Below are positions 47,901-56,884 of a stretch of DNA of 64,000 bases, piece by piece. The notes below the pieces were generated by a model. That model worked only from the letters and a program-made list of their open reading frames with translations. It was not told where the DNA came from and did not search any database. The position numbers were made by a program, and so were the translations under genes. Positions within the stretch are counted from its first letter, which is position 1. Each line of letters opens with the position of its first letter. This DNA comes from Bacteroidota bacterium. GTDB taxonomy: Bacteria; Bacteroidota; Bacteroidia; Flavobacteriales; JADGDT01. The stretch covers positions 1 to 64,000 of the forward strand of contig JBDLJM010000002.1 in the NCBI GenBank assembly GCA_039714315.1. The letters are read 5' to 3'.

Positions 47901-49052
47901 CTATAGATGTCCTATCGGATCTGCATCTCCATCAGGATCACCGTTCACATAACCATCAGTTGACGGATGTCCGTTTGTCATCAGTAAAACACCACACATG
48001 TGAGGTGCTGCCATTGATGTACCACTCATAGTAGTATATCCTCCACGGTAATGTGTTGAATAAATACTTACACCGGGCATACAGTAATCAACAGGTGTTC
48101 CATAATTTGAAAAATATGCAAAATCATCATTAACATCCATTGCTGATATTGTCCAAATATTCGGTCCGTTAACTCTAGCCGGAGAATGATTAAGTGCATC
48201 ATCACTTTCGTTTCCGGCAGCTAATGCGAAATAAATTCCATTTTGCGAGGCAGCATAAACGGCATCGTCAATCGGCGCATATACTCCACCACCTAAACTC
48301 ATATTTGCAGCATCACCCGGACTTGCATTTGCGGCAACATAATCAATTCCTGCAATAATCCAGGAGTAATAACCACTTCCTCTTCTATCCAGAACTTTTA
48401 CAGGAACAACTGTTGCTCCTGCTGCAACTCCTACTACTCCAATTTCGTTATCAATTGCCGCTACGGTACCCGCACAATGAGAACCATGACCATTATTATC
48501 ATCAGCTGACCTGTCATTTGTAAATACAGCAGCTCTGTCTACATCAACATTTAAATCGGGGTGATCAAAATCTATCCCTGTATCAATAATCCAGGCAGTT
48601 TTCCCCGTACCATCACCATAACCAACTCTTGCTATCCCGTATGGTACTTCTTCTCCGGTTGGAGGCTCGGTTCCGGGCTTTTTCAGGGTGAACACCTTAT
48701 CAGGAACAATATAAGCAACCTTATCATCTCCCTTTAACGCCTTTAACTCACCTTCATCTAATTTGGCGGAGAATCCACGTAGAGCTGAATTATAGGAATG
48801 TCCTATTGCTTCTCCGGATATATCGTATTTCGAAACTAATCCCTTAGCTTCAAATTCCATTGCCTCAACTCGCTGTGCGTAATTCAGGTTGGATACAGAT
48901 TTTTTAACATCTGCTTTTAATACTACAACATACTGTCCGGGAACAACCTGACTTGTAGTTTCATCTAAACTAAGAGGTAATTCCTGTTCCTCTTTCTGAC
49001 ATGCTGAAAACATTAAGCCAACGACGGCCAATGCGAAAGAAATTCTTTTCAT
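47901..49052 (-). CDS. Subtilisin-family (S8) serine protease lipoprotein
   Basis: This is a 383-residue protein with a lipoprotein signal (Cys18 in MFSAC) and an inhibitor I9-type propeptide (about 38-125: GQYVVVLKADVKK, ALRGFSAKLDEGELKAL). The S8 domain has Asp157 (WIIDTGIDFDHPD), His189 (NNGHGSHCAGT), oxyanion Asn in ALAAGNESD and Ser346 (GTSMAAPHM), so it should be active. No type IX sorting domain is present; the end is a short acidic DPDGDADP tail. It would be tethered to an envelope membrane. Confidence 0.93.
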   Translation of the reverse strand: MKRISFALAVVGLMFSACQKEEQELPLSLDETTSQVVPGQYVVVLKADVKKSVSNLNYAQRVEAMEFEAKGLVSKYDISGEAIGHSYNSALRGFSAKLDEGELKALKGDDKVAYIVPDKVFTLKKPGTEPPTGEEVPYGIARVGYGDGTGKTAWIIDTGIDFDHPDLNVDVDRAAVFTNDRSADDNNGHGSHCAGTVAAIDNEIGVVGVAAGATVVPVKVLDRRGSGYYSWIIAGIDYVAANASPGDAANMSLGGGVYAPIDDAVYAASQNGIYFALAAGNESDDALNHSPARVNGPNIWTISAMDVNDDFAYFSNYGTPVDYCMPGVSIYSTHYRGGYTTMSGTSMAAPHMCGVLLMTNGHPSTDGYVNGDPDGDADPIGHL

Positions 49053-49089
49053 AATTAATTATTATTTTGTTGGTTAATAAATTGATTAA

Positions 49090-49121
49090 CAAATGTAATA
49101 CTTTATATATCTGAATACCAA
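49090..49121 (-). promoter_or_regulatory. Promoter of the subtilase gene
   Basis: On the minus strand TTG (49121-49119), 21 bases, TACATTTG (49097-49090), about 38 bases before the ATG. Confidence 0.5.
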
Positions 49122-49767
49122 TAGATAAAACTTAACAATTTAAAAAAAACGAACATACCCTTTAAGCATTGTAATAGCGGCTAATTAAGTTAAGTTTGTA
49201 AAAATCAAATAGAAAAAAAACTTACAATCCCGTAATATTACCCTTTCAAGACATTAATTACATCAAATAGTTCGTACTACAATTATATATATTCTAAAAA
49301 AATTGATAATATTCGGCTTTAGAGACTAAGTTTTCCGCTTTAATTAAAAATGCTCAACTTGTTAATCGCTATTTAAATTTTCATTTAACCACAACACTTA
49401 CTCTTTTAGCAACCATTCCTATTTTTATATACATTTTTATATAGTACATAACTCTTTTTCATGATGGTGACATTTTTTTTAAAAATATTCTCCGTATTCT
49501 TCTTTAAAAACCAAAACTTACACATCAAACCCTTCTATCGTTTGATTATTACACTTTATATCCTACAAGCCATATACAGGATAGCAAACTTACAATCACA
49601 AACAATACGGCCTTATAATGTATCTCTACAATAGTACACAACCACCCTAAAAGATAGCAAACCTGATATAAATCACAATAAGACCATATACCCATACAGG
49701 ACTACTACCTTACTATAATTAACTACAAACACATATAGGAGTTACAATTTGAAACCTAAAAAACCTA

Positions 49768-49798
49768 TTGCCTACACAAAAAGAAACAAATACTTTTG
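49768..49798 (+). promoter_or_regulatory. Promoter of the pseudoprotease gene
   Basis: TTG at 49768-49770, 20 bases, TACTTTTG at 49791-49798: both elements perfect. The ATG is at 49961, giving a leader of about 155 bases, long for this window. Confidence 0.6.
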
Positions 49799-49960
49799 CC
49801 ATGAAATAAAATTCAACCATGAATAAACAACAGTAAACTGAATACTTAATTCATATATATCAGTATAAAATTGGAAGCTCTATTAACACTTTATCAGATA
49901 TAAAACTTTTACAAATAATTAAATCAAACAACAATTAATATTAATTAAAACAACAATGAA

Positions 49961-52003
49961 ATGAGAAAATCATTACTTATTTTTCAAATGCTATTAGTAC
50001 TTATCGGTACTAACGCAAATGCTCAAACCGAAGGCGAGGTGATAGTATATCCCCCGCTTATTCAAACTGATTGGGTTGATATCAGTATTGCACCTACTGA
50101 TTTTAATCCATTCAATTATTATACTCCGGTAAATTACTCACCCGGATCAGTAGCCATGGCAATGGGTACTGTTATGAAGCACTGGGAGTGGCCTAAAACA
50201 GGGGTTGGTTCACACACATATACTGATTATGGAACAAATGCCACAGGTACTCATTCTGTTGATTTTAGTGGTGCATTTTACAACTATGATCTTCTAGCAG
50301 ACAATTATTATGCGCCTAATGCCGGAACTACGCCTGCAACTGAAGCAGAACTTCAGGAAGTTGGAAAATTAATGTATCATTGTGCCGTTTCTGTGGATGC
50401 AAATTTTGAAGGTTGGAAAACAACTTCTAATATAAACCGTATTCCTGAGGCATTAGCTAACCACTTCCGTTATGGCTCTCATTACGAAGAGCCCCAAAGT
50501 TATACCGCCTTTTGGAGTACATTAGAAAGGAACATACAGAATGGACAACCTGTAATTTTAGCATTAGATGAGTATGGAAAAGGACAGGTAGCTGTAGTAG
50601 TTGATGGTTATAAACTTGAAAATGGAAAAGAATATTATCATATTGTAACTAATACTTTTGTTCCGGAAGCTTATTTAAATACTGGATGGTATGCGTTGAC
50701 TGATGATCCCTACGTAACATCACGAGTTGGAGTTGTAGGAGCTGTACTGGATATTACTCCTGTTCCTGAAATATCAGAGATTGTTAAAAGTGAAGTAGAA
50801 TCTGAATATATACTTAAGTGTAGATTAGCTGATTACGCATATTACAGTGTCTTCTATGTGGAACAACAGGTAAATGGCGGAGAATGGAGTTATATTGACT
50901 TTGGTCGCCAAATATGGTCCGGAGATATCGAAAACGGTGTAAATATAAGCATCCCTGAAGGTGGAGCTTACAACTTCAGAGTTTCTGCAAGTGGTGTTAT
51001 GGGTGCTAAATCTGAAGAAAAATCAATTGTTGTAAAAGATAACATCATAGCTTTAGAATTCGATGGTGATGATTCGTTCTTCGTATATGATAATTCGAGT
51101 AACGATATGGACATATCTGATGAATGGACAATAGAAACCTGGGTTAATATAAAAAGTCACGTTGCGGGTACTTATCCTGTTATTTTAGACAGACAGACTG
51201 TATTCTCTTTATATGTAATCAGTGATACCGATGCTGATTATGCACTACGTTTTGCTTCACGTTCTTCAACAGGAGGAACAATTGCATATGTATCCAGTGA
51301 GCGTGGTTCCTTAAATATGAACTTCGGACAGTGGCACCATGTTGCTATTTCCCGTAGTCTGGGAATAACAAGTCTGTTTATTGACGGGCAGCTTGCAGAT
51401 AGTTCAAACGAAACTGGTTTTGCACTAACTCCAACTACAAAAGCACTTAATATTGGGGCAAGATACTGGGGAGGATATCAAAGATACATGGAAGGAAAAC
51501 TGGATGGTATAGCAATATCTAAAGAAGGAAAGTACACATCTAACTTCGCACCGGATATTACAGAAAATTACCCTATTGATGCAAATACAGTACTTGCACT
51601 GAACATAGATGAAGGTACAGGTATAGACCTGACAGATGAAACAAATAACTTCGCAATTGTTAAATTAAGAGTGCCATACAATAATCCTAATTGGGTATTT
51701 GAAAAACACCAGACATCTTTAGGAAAAACTCTCAGTGAGAAAAATATAGACCCACTCACAAACAGGCTTAAAATATTCCCAACTGTAGCAAGTGAGGTAA
51801 TTAATATCGAATCAAGTATTGATGAAGATGCATTAATAAAAGTATACAATTATGTTGGCCAAACAGTTAAAGTATCGAATGTGGAGTTATCTAAAAACAA
51901 TATTTCTACTATCGATATTAGCGAACTTTCCAATGGAATATACATTGTAAAAATAGAAAGTGCTAACTCTAATCTTACAGAAAGAATAATTGTAAGAAAA
52001 TAG
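49961..52003 (+). CDS. C10 peptidase-like pseudoprotease with LamG and type IX sorting domains
   Basis: This is a 680-residue secreted protein with signal peptide ending near residue 21 (NANAQ). Residues about 30-270 are homologous to the two C10 (streptopain-family) proteases encoded at 52400-56810, but the nucleophile Cys is Ser63 (SPGSVAMAMG; codon TCA versus TGT), the catalytic His is replaced (GQVAVVVDGY, Val210), and the YHxNWGW segment is lost. The following domains are intact: a beta-rich linker, LamG-like domain (about 360-560, LEFDGDDSFFVYDNSSND) and type IX C-terminal domain (about 600-680, LKIFPTVASE to RIIVRK). It should be displayed or secreted but not cleave peptides by the C10 mechanism. 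It converges with its closest paralogue. Confidence 0.85.
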   Translation: MRKSLLIFQMLLVLIGTNANAQTEGEVIVYPPLIQTDWVDISIAPTDFNPFNYYTPVNYSPGSVAMAMGTVMKHWEWPKTGVGSHTYTDYGTNATGTHSVDFSGAFYNYDLLADNYYAPNAGTTPATEAELQEVGKLMYHCAVSVDANFEGWKTTSNINRIPEALANHFRYGSHYEEPQSYTAFWSTLERNIQNGQPVILALDEYGKGQVAVVVDGYKLENGKEYYHIVTNTFVPEAYLNTGWYALTDDPYVTSRVGVVGAVLDITPVPEISEIVKSEVESEYILKCRLADYAYYSVFYVEQQVNGGEWSYIDFGRQIWSGDIENGVNISIPEGGAYNFRVSASGVMGAKSEEKSIVVKDNIIALEFDGDDSFFVYDNSSNDMDISDEWTIETWVNIKSHVAGTYPVILDRQTVFSLYVISDTDADYALRFASRSSTGGTIAYVSSERGSLNMNFGQWHHVAISRSLGITSLFIDGQLADSSNETGFALTPTTKALNIGARYWGGYQRYMEGKLDGIAISKEGKYTSNFAPDITENYPIDANTVLALNIDEGTGIDLTDETNNFAIVKLRVPYNNPNWVFEKHQTSLGKTLSEKNIDPLTNRLKIFPTVASEVINIESSIDEDALIKVYNYVGQTVKVSNVELSKNNISTIDISELSNGIYIVKIESANSNLTERIIVRK

Positions 52004-52015
52004 TTAGAGTAATTT

Positions 52016-52175
52016 ATACCAATTACACATCAAAATGACATATAAAACCTTTGTCTTTTCAATTTTATCTTCTGTAAAAAATAGTTCCGTAGCCCTGCTA
52101 TGCAACGATTTTTGTAAATCGTTAAAATCAAAAATACTTTGATTTTTACATGTCATTCTGAAACGTAATTGGTAT
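52016..52175 (+). repeat. 160-bp hairpin repeat, copy B
   Basis: Ends ATACCAATT and AATTGGTAT, core GTTCCGTAGCCCTGCTATGCAA at 52084-52105. It is more diverged from copies A and C outside the ends and core. Subterminal TCAAAATGACAT and ATGTCATTCTGA are complementary, so the whole folds back on itself. It begins 12 bases after the pseudoprotease stop. Confidence 0.8.
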
Positions 52176-52187
52176 TATTACATAACT

Positions 52188-52222
52188 AAAGAGTCCTTAG
52201 TAAAATCCTAAGGACTCTTTTT
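52188..52222. terminator. Bidirectional terminator between copies B and C
   Basis: AAAGAGTCCTTAG (52188-52200) and CTAAGGACTCTTT (52208-52220) form a perfect 13-bp stem with a 7-base loop and flanking A and T runs. It serves the convergent pseudoprotease and protease genes. Confidence 0.88.
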
Positions 52223-52381
52223 ATACCAATTAAATTTCAGAATGCTCTGTTAGATTTGAAATATAATTTTTTTTTACAAGTTTCAAATTTATTGCATAGC
52301 AGGGCTATGGAAGAAATTTTAAAAGATGTAAAAATGGATTAGATGAAAAATATACGGTGCATTTTGATGTTTATTTGGTAT
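52223..52381 (-). repeat. 159-bp hairpin repeat, copy C (inverted)
   Basis: Same element as copy A in opposite orientation: ends ATACCAATT and ATTTGGTAT, core TTGCATAGCAGGGCTATGGAA (52292-52312) containing the small palindrome CATAGC-AGG-GCTATG. It ends 18 bases before the stop of the minus-strand protease gene. Confidence 0.85.
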
Positions 52382-52399
52382 TATTATGATTAAGAAATA

Positions 52400-54472
52400 T
52401 TATTTCCGTATCATTATTCTTTTCGTAACAGAAAAATCAGAACTATTTACTTTTACAATATAAATTCCTTTAGTAAATGTATTAACTCCTACCCTGTAAG
52501 CTTTACCATCCTTTAAAATTGAATTACCTGCCTTAATTAACTGCCCCAGACTGTTATAAATATGGTAATTGAATTTCTCTCCAACCGCTTGATTTATTTT
52601 GATATTAAATTCATCATTAACAACAGTTGGGTAAATTGAAATTTCATTTTCGATCAATACACTTTCACTATCAAGCGTTTTTCTTAATGAGCCGATAAAT
52701 GATTCAAACACCCAATTAGCCTGATTCGGACTTACTCTTAGTTTTACAGTACTAAAATTACCTGCCTCATCGGCAAGATCTGTTCCTATACCTTCATCCA
52801 GGTTAAGAGCTAAAACGGAATTTTCAGTAAGCGGATAGTTTTCCTGAATATTTGGAGTAAAACCAGAAATATATTTCCCTTCTGATGAAATTGCTATACC
52901 GTCTATTTTACCGTTGAAGTATCTTTCATAACCGCTCCAATACCTTGCTCCGACATTTAATGCGCCGGTAGTTGATGTAAGGTTAAAATCCTTATCAGTA
53001 CTTGTTTCTACCAATTTACCATCAATAAACAAATAGGTCTTATTGCTTTTTCTTGATATAGCTACATGATGCCAATCACCATAATTCAATACAGCTAAGC
53101 TATTATCACTTCTCAACGAAGCAACTATACTTCCATATGAATTTCGCGCAGCGAAGCGCAGAGCGTAATCAGCCTGAGTATTATTATCATCAATTACGTA
53201 CAATGAGAAAACTGTTTTTCTATCAAGCAGAACAGGATAGGTTCCTGAAGTATGGTTCGCAACATTAAACCATGTCTCTATGGTCCACTCATCAGAAACG
53301 TCCAAGTCGTTACTAGAATTATCATAAATAAAAAACGAATCATCGCCATCAAACTCCAATGCAACTATATCGTCTTTTACAAAAACAGACATTCCTTCTG
53401 AATATGCGTTGTAAAAATAACCACCATTAATTTTAGCTCTCACCCTATAATTATATGTTCCTGATTCAACTACTGAAATATTCAATTGAGTATCTAAAAC
53501 TTCAGCTGCAATTACTTCCCAGTCTCCTCCATCCTTTTGTTGTTCAACAGAAAATGATTCCCAGTTAAGTTTATCTGCTACATGCCACTTCAGAGTGTAT
53601 TGCTTTTCTACATCACCTCTAAGTATTTCTGTAATTTCAGGATTCGGTAATATATCGAATACAGCAGCTTCTACCAGATCGTATCCATCGCCTGTTCCAT
53701 CCCATCCAAATTCGATATCATACCAGTCATTATATCGTCCATGCCACCCCCAGTTTAGGTGATACAGTCCTGTGGTTTCATCATAACCATCAACAACCAA
53801 TGCATGTCCGGCACCGGTATTATCTACGTCTTTTATTGCAATTAAAACCGGCTTACCATCACGCAGGTTTTCCTTCATGCGGGTCCAAAAACTGTCCCAT
53901 GTTCTGGTTTTATAATGCCCTGAAAATCTAAAGTAATTATTTAATGCATCCGGTTGACGGCTAACGTTAGAAGTGGATCCGTACGACTCGAAGTCCATAT
54001 CTACAGAAACGGCACAATGATAAGCCAAATAACCTACTGCCCTGCGTTGTACATCTGTAGAAGGTTGATAATAATAATTATCGAGCATATTATCATAATC
54101 GTAAGTTTGAGAAGAGAAATCGACGGAATATGTTTTCTGCGAATCATTTTGGTTGTCCGTGTAGGTATGGGAACCTACTCCGGTTTTAGGCCACTCCCAG
54201 TAGTGAAGTACCTGTGCCATGGAAATTGCAACACAACCTGCAGAATAATGCCATGGTGTAAAGTAATTTAGAGGGAAAACTGCTACTGAATCGTCATCAT
54301 AACAATTAACACCCCCCCAGTTATCTGTTAATAATGTGTCAATTGTACTATTTACAAGCTTTGTTGATAAAACAGAAGCCTGCACAACTTCCTCGGGTTT
54401 TACAACATTTTGAGCAACTGCTTCATTTGCTATTAATCCTAATAACAACAGAAGCGACAATAAGTTTTTCAT
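52400..54472 (-). CDS. Secreted C10 cysteine protease with LamG and type IX sorting domains (copy 1)
   Basis: This is a 690-residue protein. The signal peptide ends near residue 20 (NEAVAQ). The C10 (streptopain-family) catalytic domain covers about 45-280: LLTDNWGGVNC, nucleophile Cys80 in YSAGCVAISMAQ, His223 in GAGHALVVDGY and HLNWGWHGRYNDWY. There is almost no propeptide between signal and catalytic domain. A linker, a LamG-like domain (about 365-565) and a type IX sorting domain (from ISIYPTVVNDEF to the end) follow. It should be secreted through SprA and degrade protein outside the cell. The LamG part is most like the pseudoprotease; the gene has its own leader of about 270 bases. Confidence 0.9.
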   Translation of the reverse strand: MKNLLSLLLLLGLIANEAVAQNVVKPEEVVQASVLSTKLVNSTIDTLLTDNWGGVNCYDDDSVAVFPLNYFTPWHYSAGCVAISMAQVLHYWEWPKTGVGSHTYTDNQNDSQKTYSVDFSSQTYDYDNMLDNYYYQPSTDVQRRAVGYLAYHCAVSVDMDFESYGSTSNVSRQPDALNNYFRFSGHYKTRTWDSFWTRMKENLRDGKPVLIAIKDVDNTGAGHALVVDGYDETTGLYHLNWGWHGRYNDWYDIEFGWDGTGDGYDLVEAAVFDILPNPEITEILRGDVEKQYTLKWHVADKLNWESFSVEQQKDGGDWEVIAAEVLDTQLNISVVESGTYNYRVRAKINGGYFYNAYSEGMSVFVKDDIVALEFDGDDSFFIYDNSSNDLDVSDEWTIETWFNVANHTSGTYPVLLDRKTVFSLYVIDDNNTQADYALRFAARNSYGSIVASLRSDNSLAVLNYGDWHHVAISRKSNKTYLFIDGKLVETSTDKDFNLTSTTGALNVGARYWSGYERYFNGKIDGIAISSEGKYISGFTPNIQENYPLTENSVLALNLDEGIGTDLADEAGNFSTVKLRVSPNQANWVFESFIGSLRKTLDSESVLIENEISIYPTVVNDEFNIKINQAVGEKFNYHIYNSLGQLIKAGNSILKDGKAYRVGVNTFTKGIYIVKVNSSDFSVTKRIMIRK

Positions 54473-54620
54473 TTGATTGGTTTTTAATTCATATTCGATT
54501 TTGCGGTTTACTTGGGGGTTGATAAAACATTTAATGTAAAGTACTATTACTGTATTTTCTGTTGTAAAAACAACGCTATACTCTATATGTGTTTAAATTA
54601 TAACAATACAAATTGTCCGA

Positions 54621-54677
54621 AAAAAAAGCCTATAGGGAGAATTTGATTAAATCCCCCCTAAAAAGGGCTTTTTCTCT
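54621..54677 (-). terminator. Terminator of protease copy 2
   Basis: On the minus strand TAGGGGGGATTT and AAATTCTCCCTA pair imperfectly, extended by AGCCC and GGCT ends, followed by a run of T residues (54627-54621). It lies about 70 bases past the stop. Confidence 0.65.
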
Positions 54678-54743
54678 TCAATAATTACTAACACAAATAA
54701 AGTCCACTAATAGCTCAACTCAGAGTTTAGCTATTAGTAAATG

Positions 54744-56810
54744 TTATTCAATAATTATTTTTCTGTTCATTTTAAAGTTTCCTCCATCAATTTGAAGAAT
54801 ATATATTCCTGTATTAATAGAAGGTAATTGTAATGTCCATTTGTTCGATGAAATTTCACTGGAAGAATTCAACTCTAATTTCTTTCCATTTAAATCAAAC
54901 AGATTGAATTTTATGGCTTTTGAATTCAGCAAATCATTTTCTGTTATAGATACTTTAATAAAATTGCTAACTACAACAGGGTTGGGATATACCGAGATTA
55001 ACGATGCTATTAATTCTAAATCATCATTCGATAATTCGTTTTCCGTTTCTTCGAACTCCCAGTCTAACGACAAAGCATCATCTTTCAAGATAAAACTCAA
55101 TTTTCGAGCTGAATCTTTGAATCTGACTCCATGTACATTTTGAAAAGTGAGATAGGTTATTGTATTAGCGTCTACATCAAAATGTTCTTTCTGCGAAGGA
55201 GTGAAGTCACTTGAATACCTGGCTATACTTGAAATTCTAAGCTGATCCAAATCCGCATTTAGCTTACCTGAATACCCACTGTGATAACGCTCACCAAAAT
55301 TCAAAGCCTTATCGCTTTTTGATAAATTAAAACCACTATCAGTACTTTCGCTGCGAAGCGTTCCATTAACAAACATTTTTGTAAATGATCCTGAATGAGA
55401 AACGGCTATATGAATCCATTCATCAAATACTAATTCACTCGTTGAAACTTTAGCCCCACTATTAGCAGTAAAGTCAATTGAGTAAGATGTAGCAGTAACA
55501 TCATTTACTTCAAAAGCAAATACATTTTCCTGATCGAGAATAACATCTTTATCGGAACAAGACTCATCCACTCTTATCCATGTTTCAAAAGTATAATCTC
55601 CGGTGAAGTCTAAGTCGCCATTTGTAGTTTGACGGGCAAAGGATTTTTGGTCTCCTCCCAAGCTTACATAACCGTTATATCCACCATTTACAGCAAATAC
55701 TTCTATTTCAGACCATGAATCATCATAATAACTACCATTAGTCATGGCTTTTACTCTGAACTGATATACATTTCCTGTAGGGTTAACTATGGAGTAAAAC
55801 TTGCCTGTGATACCATCAGAAACTAATTCCCATTCGCCACCGTCAACTCTTTGCTCAAGTGTATATTCATTATGATTTACAAATTCACTTGTAATCCAAT
55901 TTACAGTAATATCACTTGTGCCATCTTCACTTTCAACAGATGAAATTTGAGGAACAGGATACATGTCTAACAATGCTCCTGTAATTCTATTATATCCCGG
56001 TGATGCATCAGTCCAATTTTCTATATCGTACCAGCCATTTTTTACATTCCAGTCATTATATGTTCCCCAATTTATGTGGTAAAGTCCATCAGACTCTCTA
56101 TATCCATCAACAACAATAGCGTGTCCGTCTCCGGTTCTACTAGCCTCGATAGCTGTTTGAACAGGGTTTCCCGCTTTCAAATTATCCTTCATTTTTTCCC
56201 AGAAAAGAGCATACGAATCAGGGTATTCGTAATGACCGGAAAAACGGAAAAAATTTTCAGCAACAAATGGTACCTTGTTTACATTTGAAGTAGACCCATA
56301 ATACTCAAAATTCATTTGCAATGCACTTGTTACGTGATAGACCAGTTTACCTACCGCTTCTTGTTGAATATCAGTAGATGCTTTATATTTATACTCATCA
56401 AGCATATTTGCATAATCATATTCAACAGAATCGAAAAATGCAGTATGTATTTTTGATGAAGCTTCACAATCTTTACAAGGTGTATAATTATCCTGATAAA
56501 CATTGCTTCCTGTTCCGGTTTTAGGCCATTCGTAATAATTAAGAACTTGTGCCAATGAAATAGCAACACATCCGGGTGAACAATGGTTTGGAGTATAATA
56601 ATTTAAAGGATACACAGAAACTCCGGTATCATCTACACATTTAACTCCACCCCATGTATCAGTCAACAAAGGCCCGTATTCTTGCGTTGTTTTGGCAATA
56701 TTATTGTTGTTAGTTGTTGTAATTACCGTTTGTGCTAATAACTGACCATTTATCATCAGTATAAATGAAATAGCAATGGAATAATAATAATTTGCGTATC
56801 CTTTTGTCAT
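54744..56810 (-). CDS. Secreted C10 cysteine protease with LamG and type IX sorting domains (copy 2)
   Basis: This is a 688-residue protein with signal peptide ending near residue 26 (GQLLAQ). The catalytic domain (about 46-290) keeps Cys81 (CSPGCVAISLAQVL), His230 (GDGHAIVVDGY) and YHINWGTYNDW, so it should be active. It carries a short insert with a CKDC pair at residues 112-115 that its paralogues lack, possibly a disulfide or metal site. A fibronectin-like linker, LamG domain (about 370-560) and type IX sorting domain (ISVYPNPVVVSN to RKIIIE) follow. The start follows the LamG lipoprotein gene by 74 bases, with a hairpin and T run in between, so it may be partly transcribed with the susCD operon. 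Confidence 0.9.
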   Translation of the reverse strand: MTKGYANYYYSIAISFILMINGQLLAQTVITTTNNNNIAKTTQEYGPLLTDTWGGVKCVDDTGVSVYPLNYYTPNHCSPGCVAISLAQVLNYYEWPKTGTGSNVYQDNYTPCKDCEASSKIHTAFFDSVEYDYANMLDEYKYKASTDIQQEAVGKLVYHVTSALQMNFEYYGSTSNVNKVPFVAENFFRFSGHYEYPDSYALFWEKMKDNLKAGNPVQTAIEASRTGDGHAIVVDGYRESDGLYHINWGTYNDWNVKNGWYDIENWTDASPGYNRITGALLDMYPVPQISSVESEDGTSDITVNWITSEFVNHNEYTLEQRVDGGEWELVSDGITGKFYSIVNPTGNVYQFRVKAMTNGSYYDDSWSEIEVFAVNGGYNGYVSLGGDQKSFARQTTNGDLDFTGDYTFETWIRVDESCSDKDVILDQENVFAFEVNDVTATSYSIDFTANSGAKVSTSELVFDEWIHIAVSHSGSFTKMFVNGTLRSESTDSGFNLSKSDKALNFGERYHSGYSGKLNADLDQLRISSIARYSSDFTPSQKEHFDVDANTITYLTFQNVHGVRFKDSARKLSFILKDDALSLDWEFEETENELSNDDLELIASLISVYPNPVVVSNFIKVSITENDLLNSKAIKFNLFDLNGKKLELNSSSEISSNKWTLQLPSINTGIYILQIDGGNFKMNRKIIIE

Positions 56811-56819
56811 AAAATATTT

Positions 56820-56854
56820 AAAAAAAAGGGATGCCCATATATACAGACACCCCC
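56820..56854 (-). terminator. Hairpin with T run directly before the protease start codon
   Basis: On the minus strand GGGGTGTC (56853-56846) and GGCATCCC (56835-56828) pair with two G-U pairs around a 10-base loop, followed by eight U residues. It ends 10 bases before the protease ATG at 56810, so it could reduce readthrough from the susCD operon. Confidence 0.55.
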
Positions 56855-56884
56855 ATTAAATCAAATAATCATATTATAATTCAA

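Larger units (their letters stand above)
49053..49960. other. 908-base intergenic region
   Basis: No gene is visible. Its left end holds the subtilase promoter, and its right end holds the promoter of the C10 pseudoprotease. In the middle I see an inverted repeat ATCAAAC/GTTTGAT (49524-49530, 49540-49546) and two short repeats of AGATAGCAAAC or GGATAGCAAAC (about 49578 and 49654). The region is very AT-rich and could hold operators or a small RNA, but nothing proves either. Confidence 0.5.

Noticed and set aside
49961-52003. Possibility that the C10-like gene is a decaying pseudogene or has a sequencing error at the Cys codon
   Set aside because: The frame is intact for 680 codons, two base changes separate TCA from TGT, the His and the Trp segment are also changed, and the signal and sorting domains are kept.
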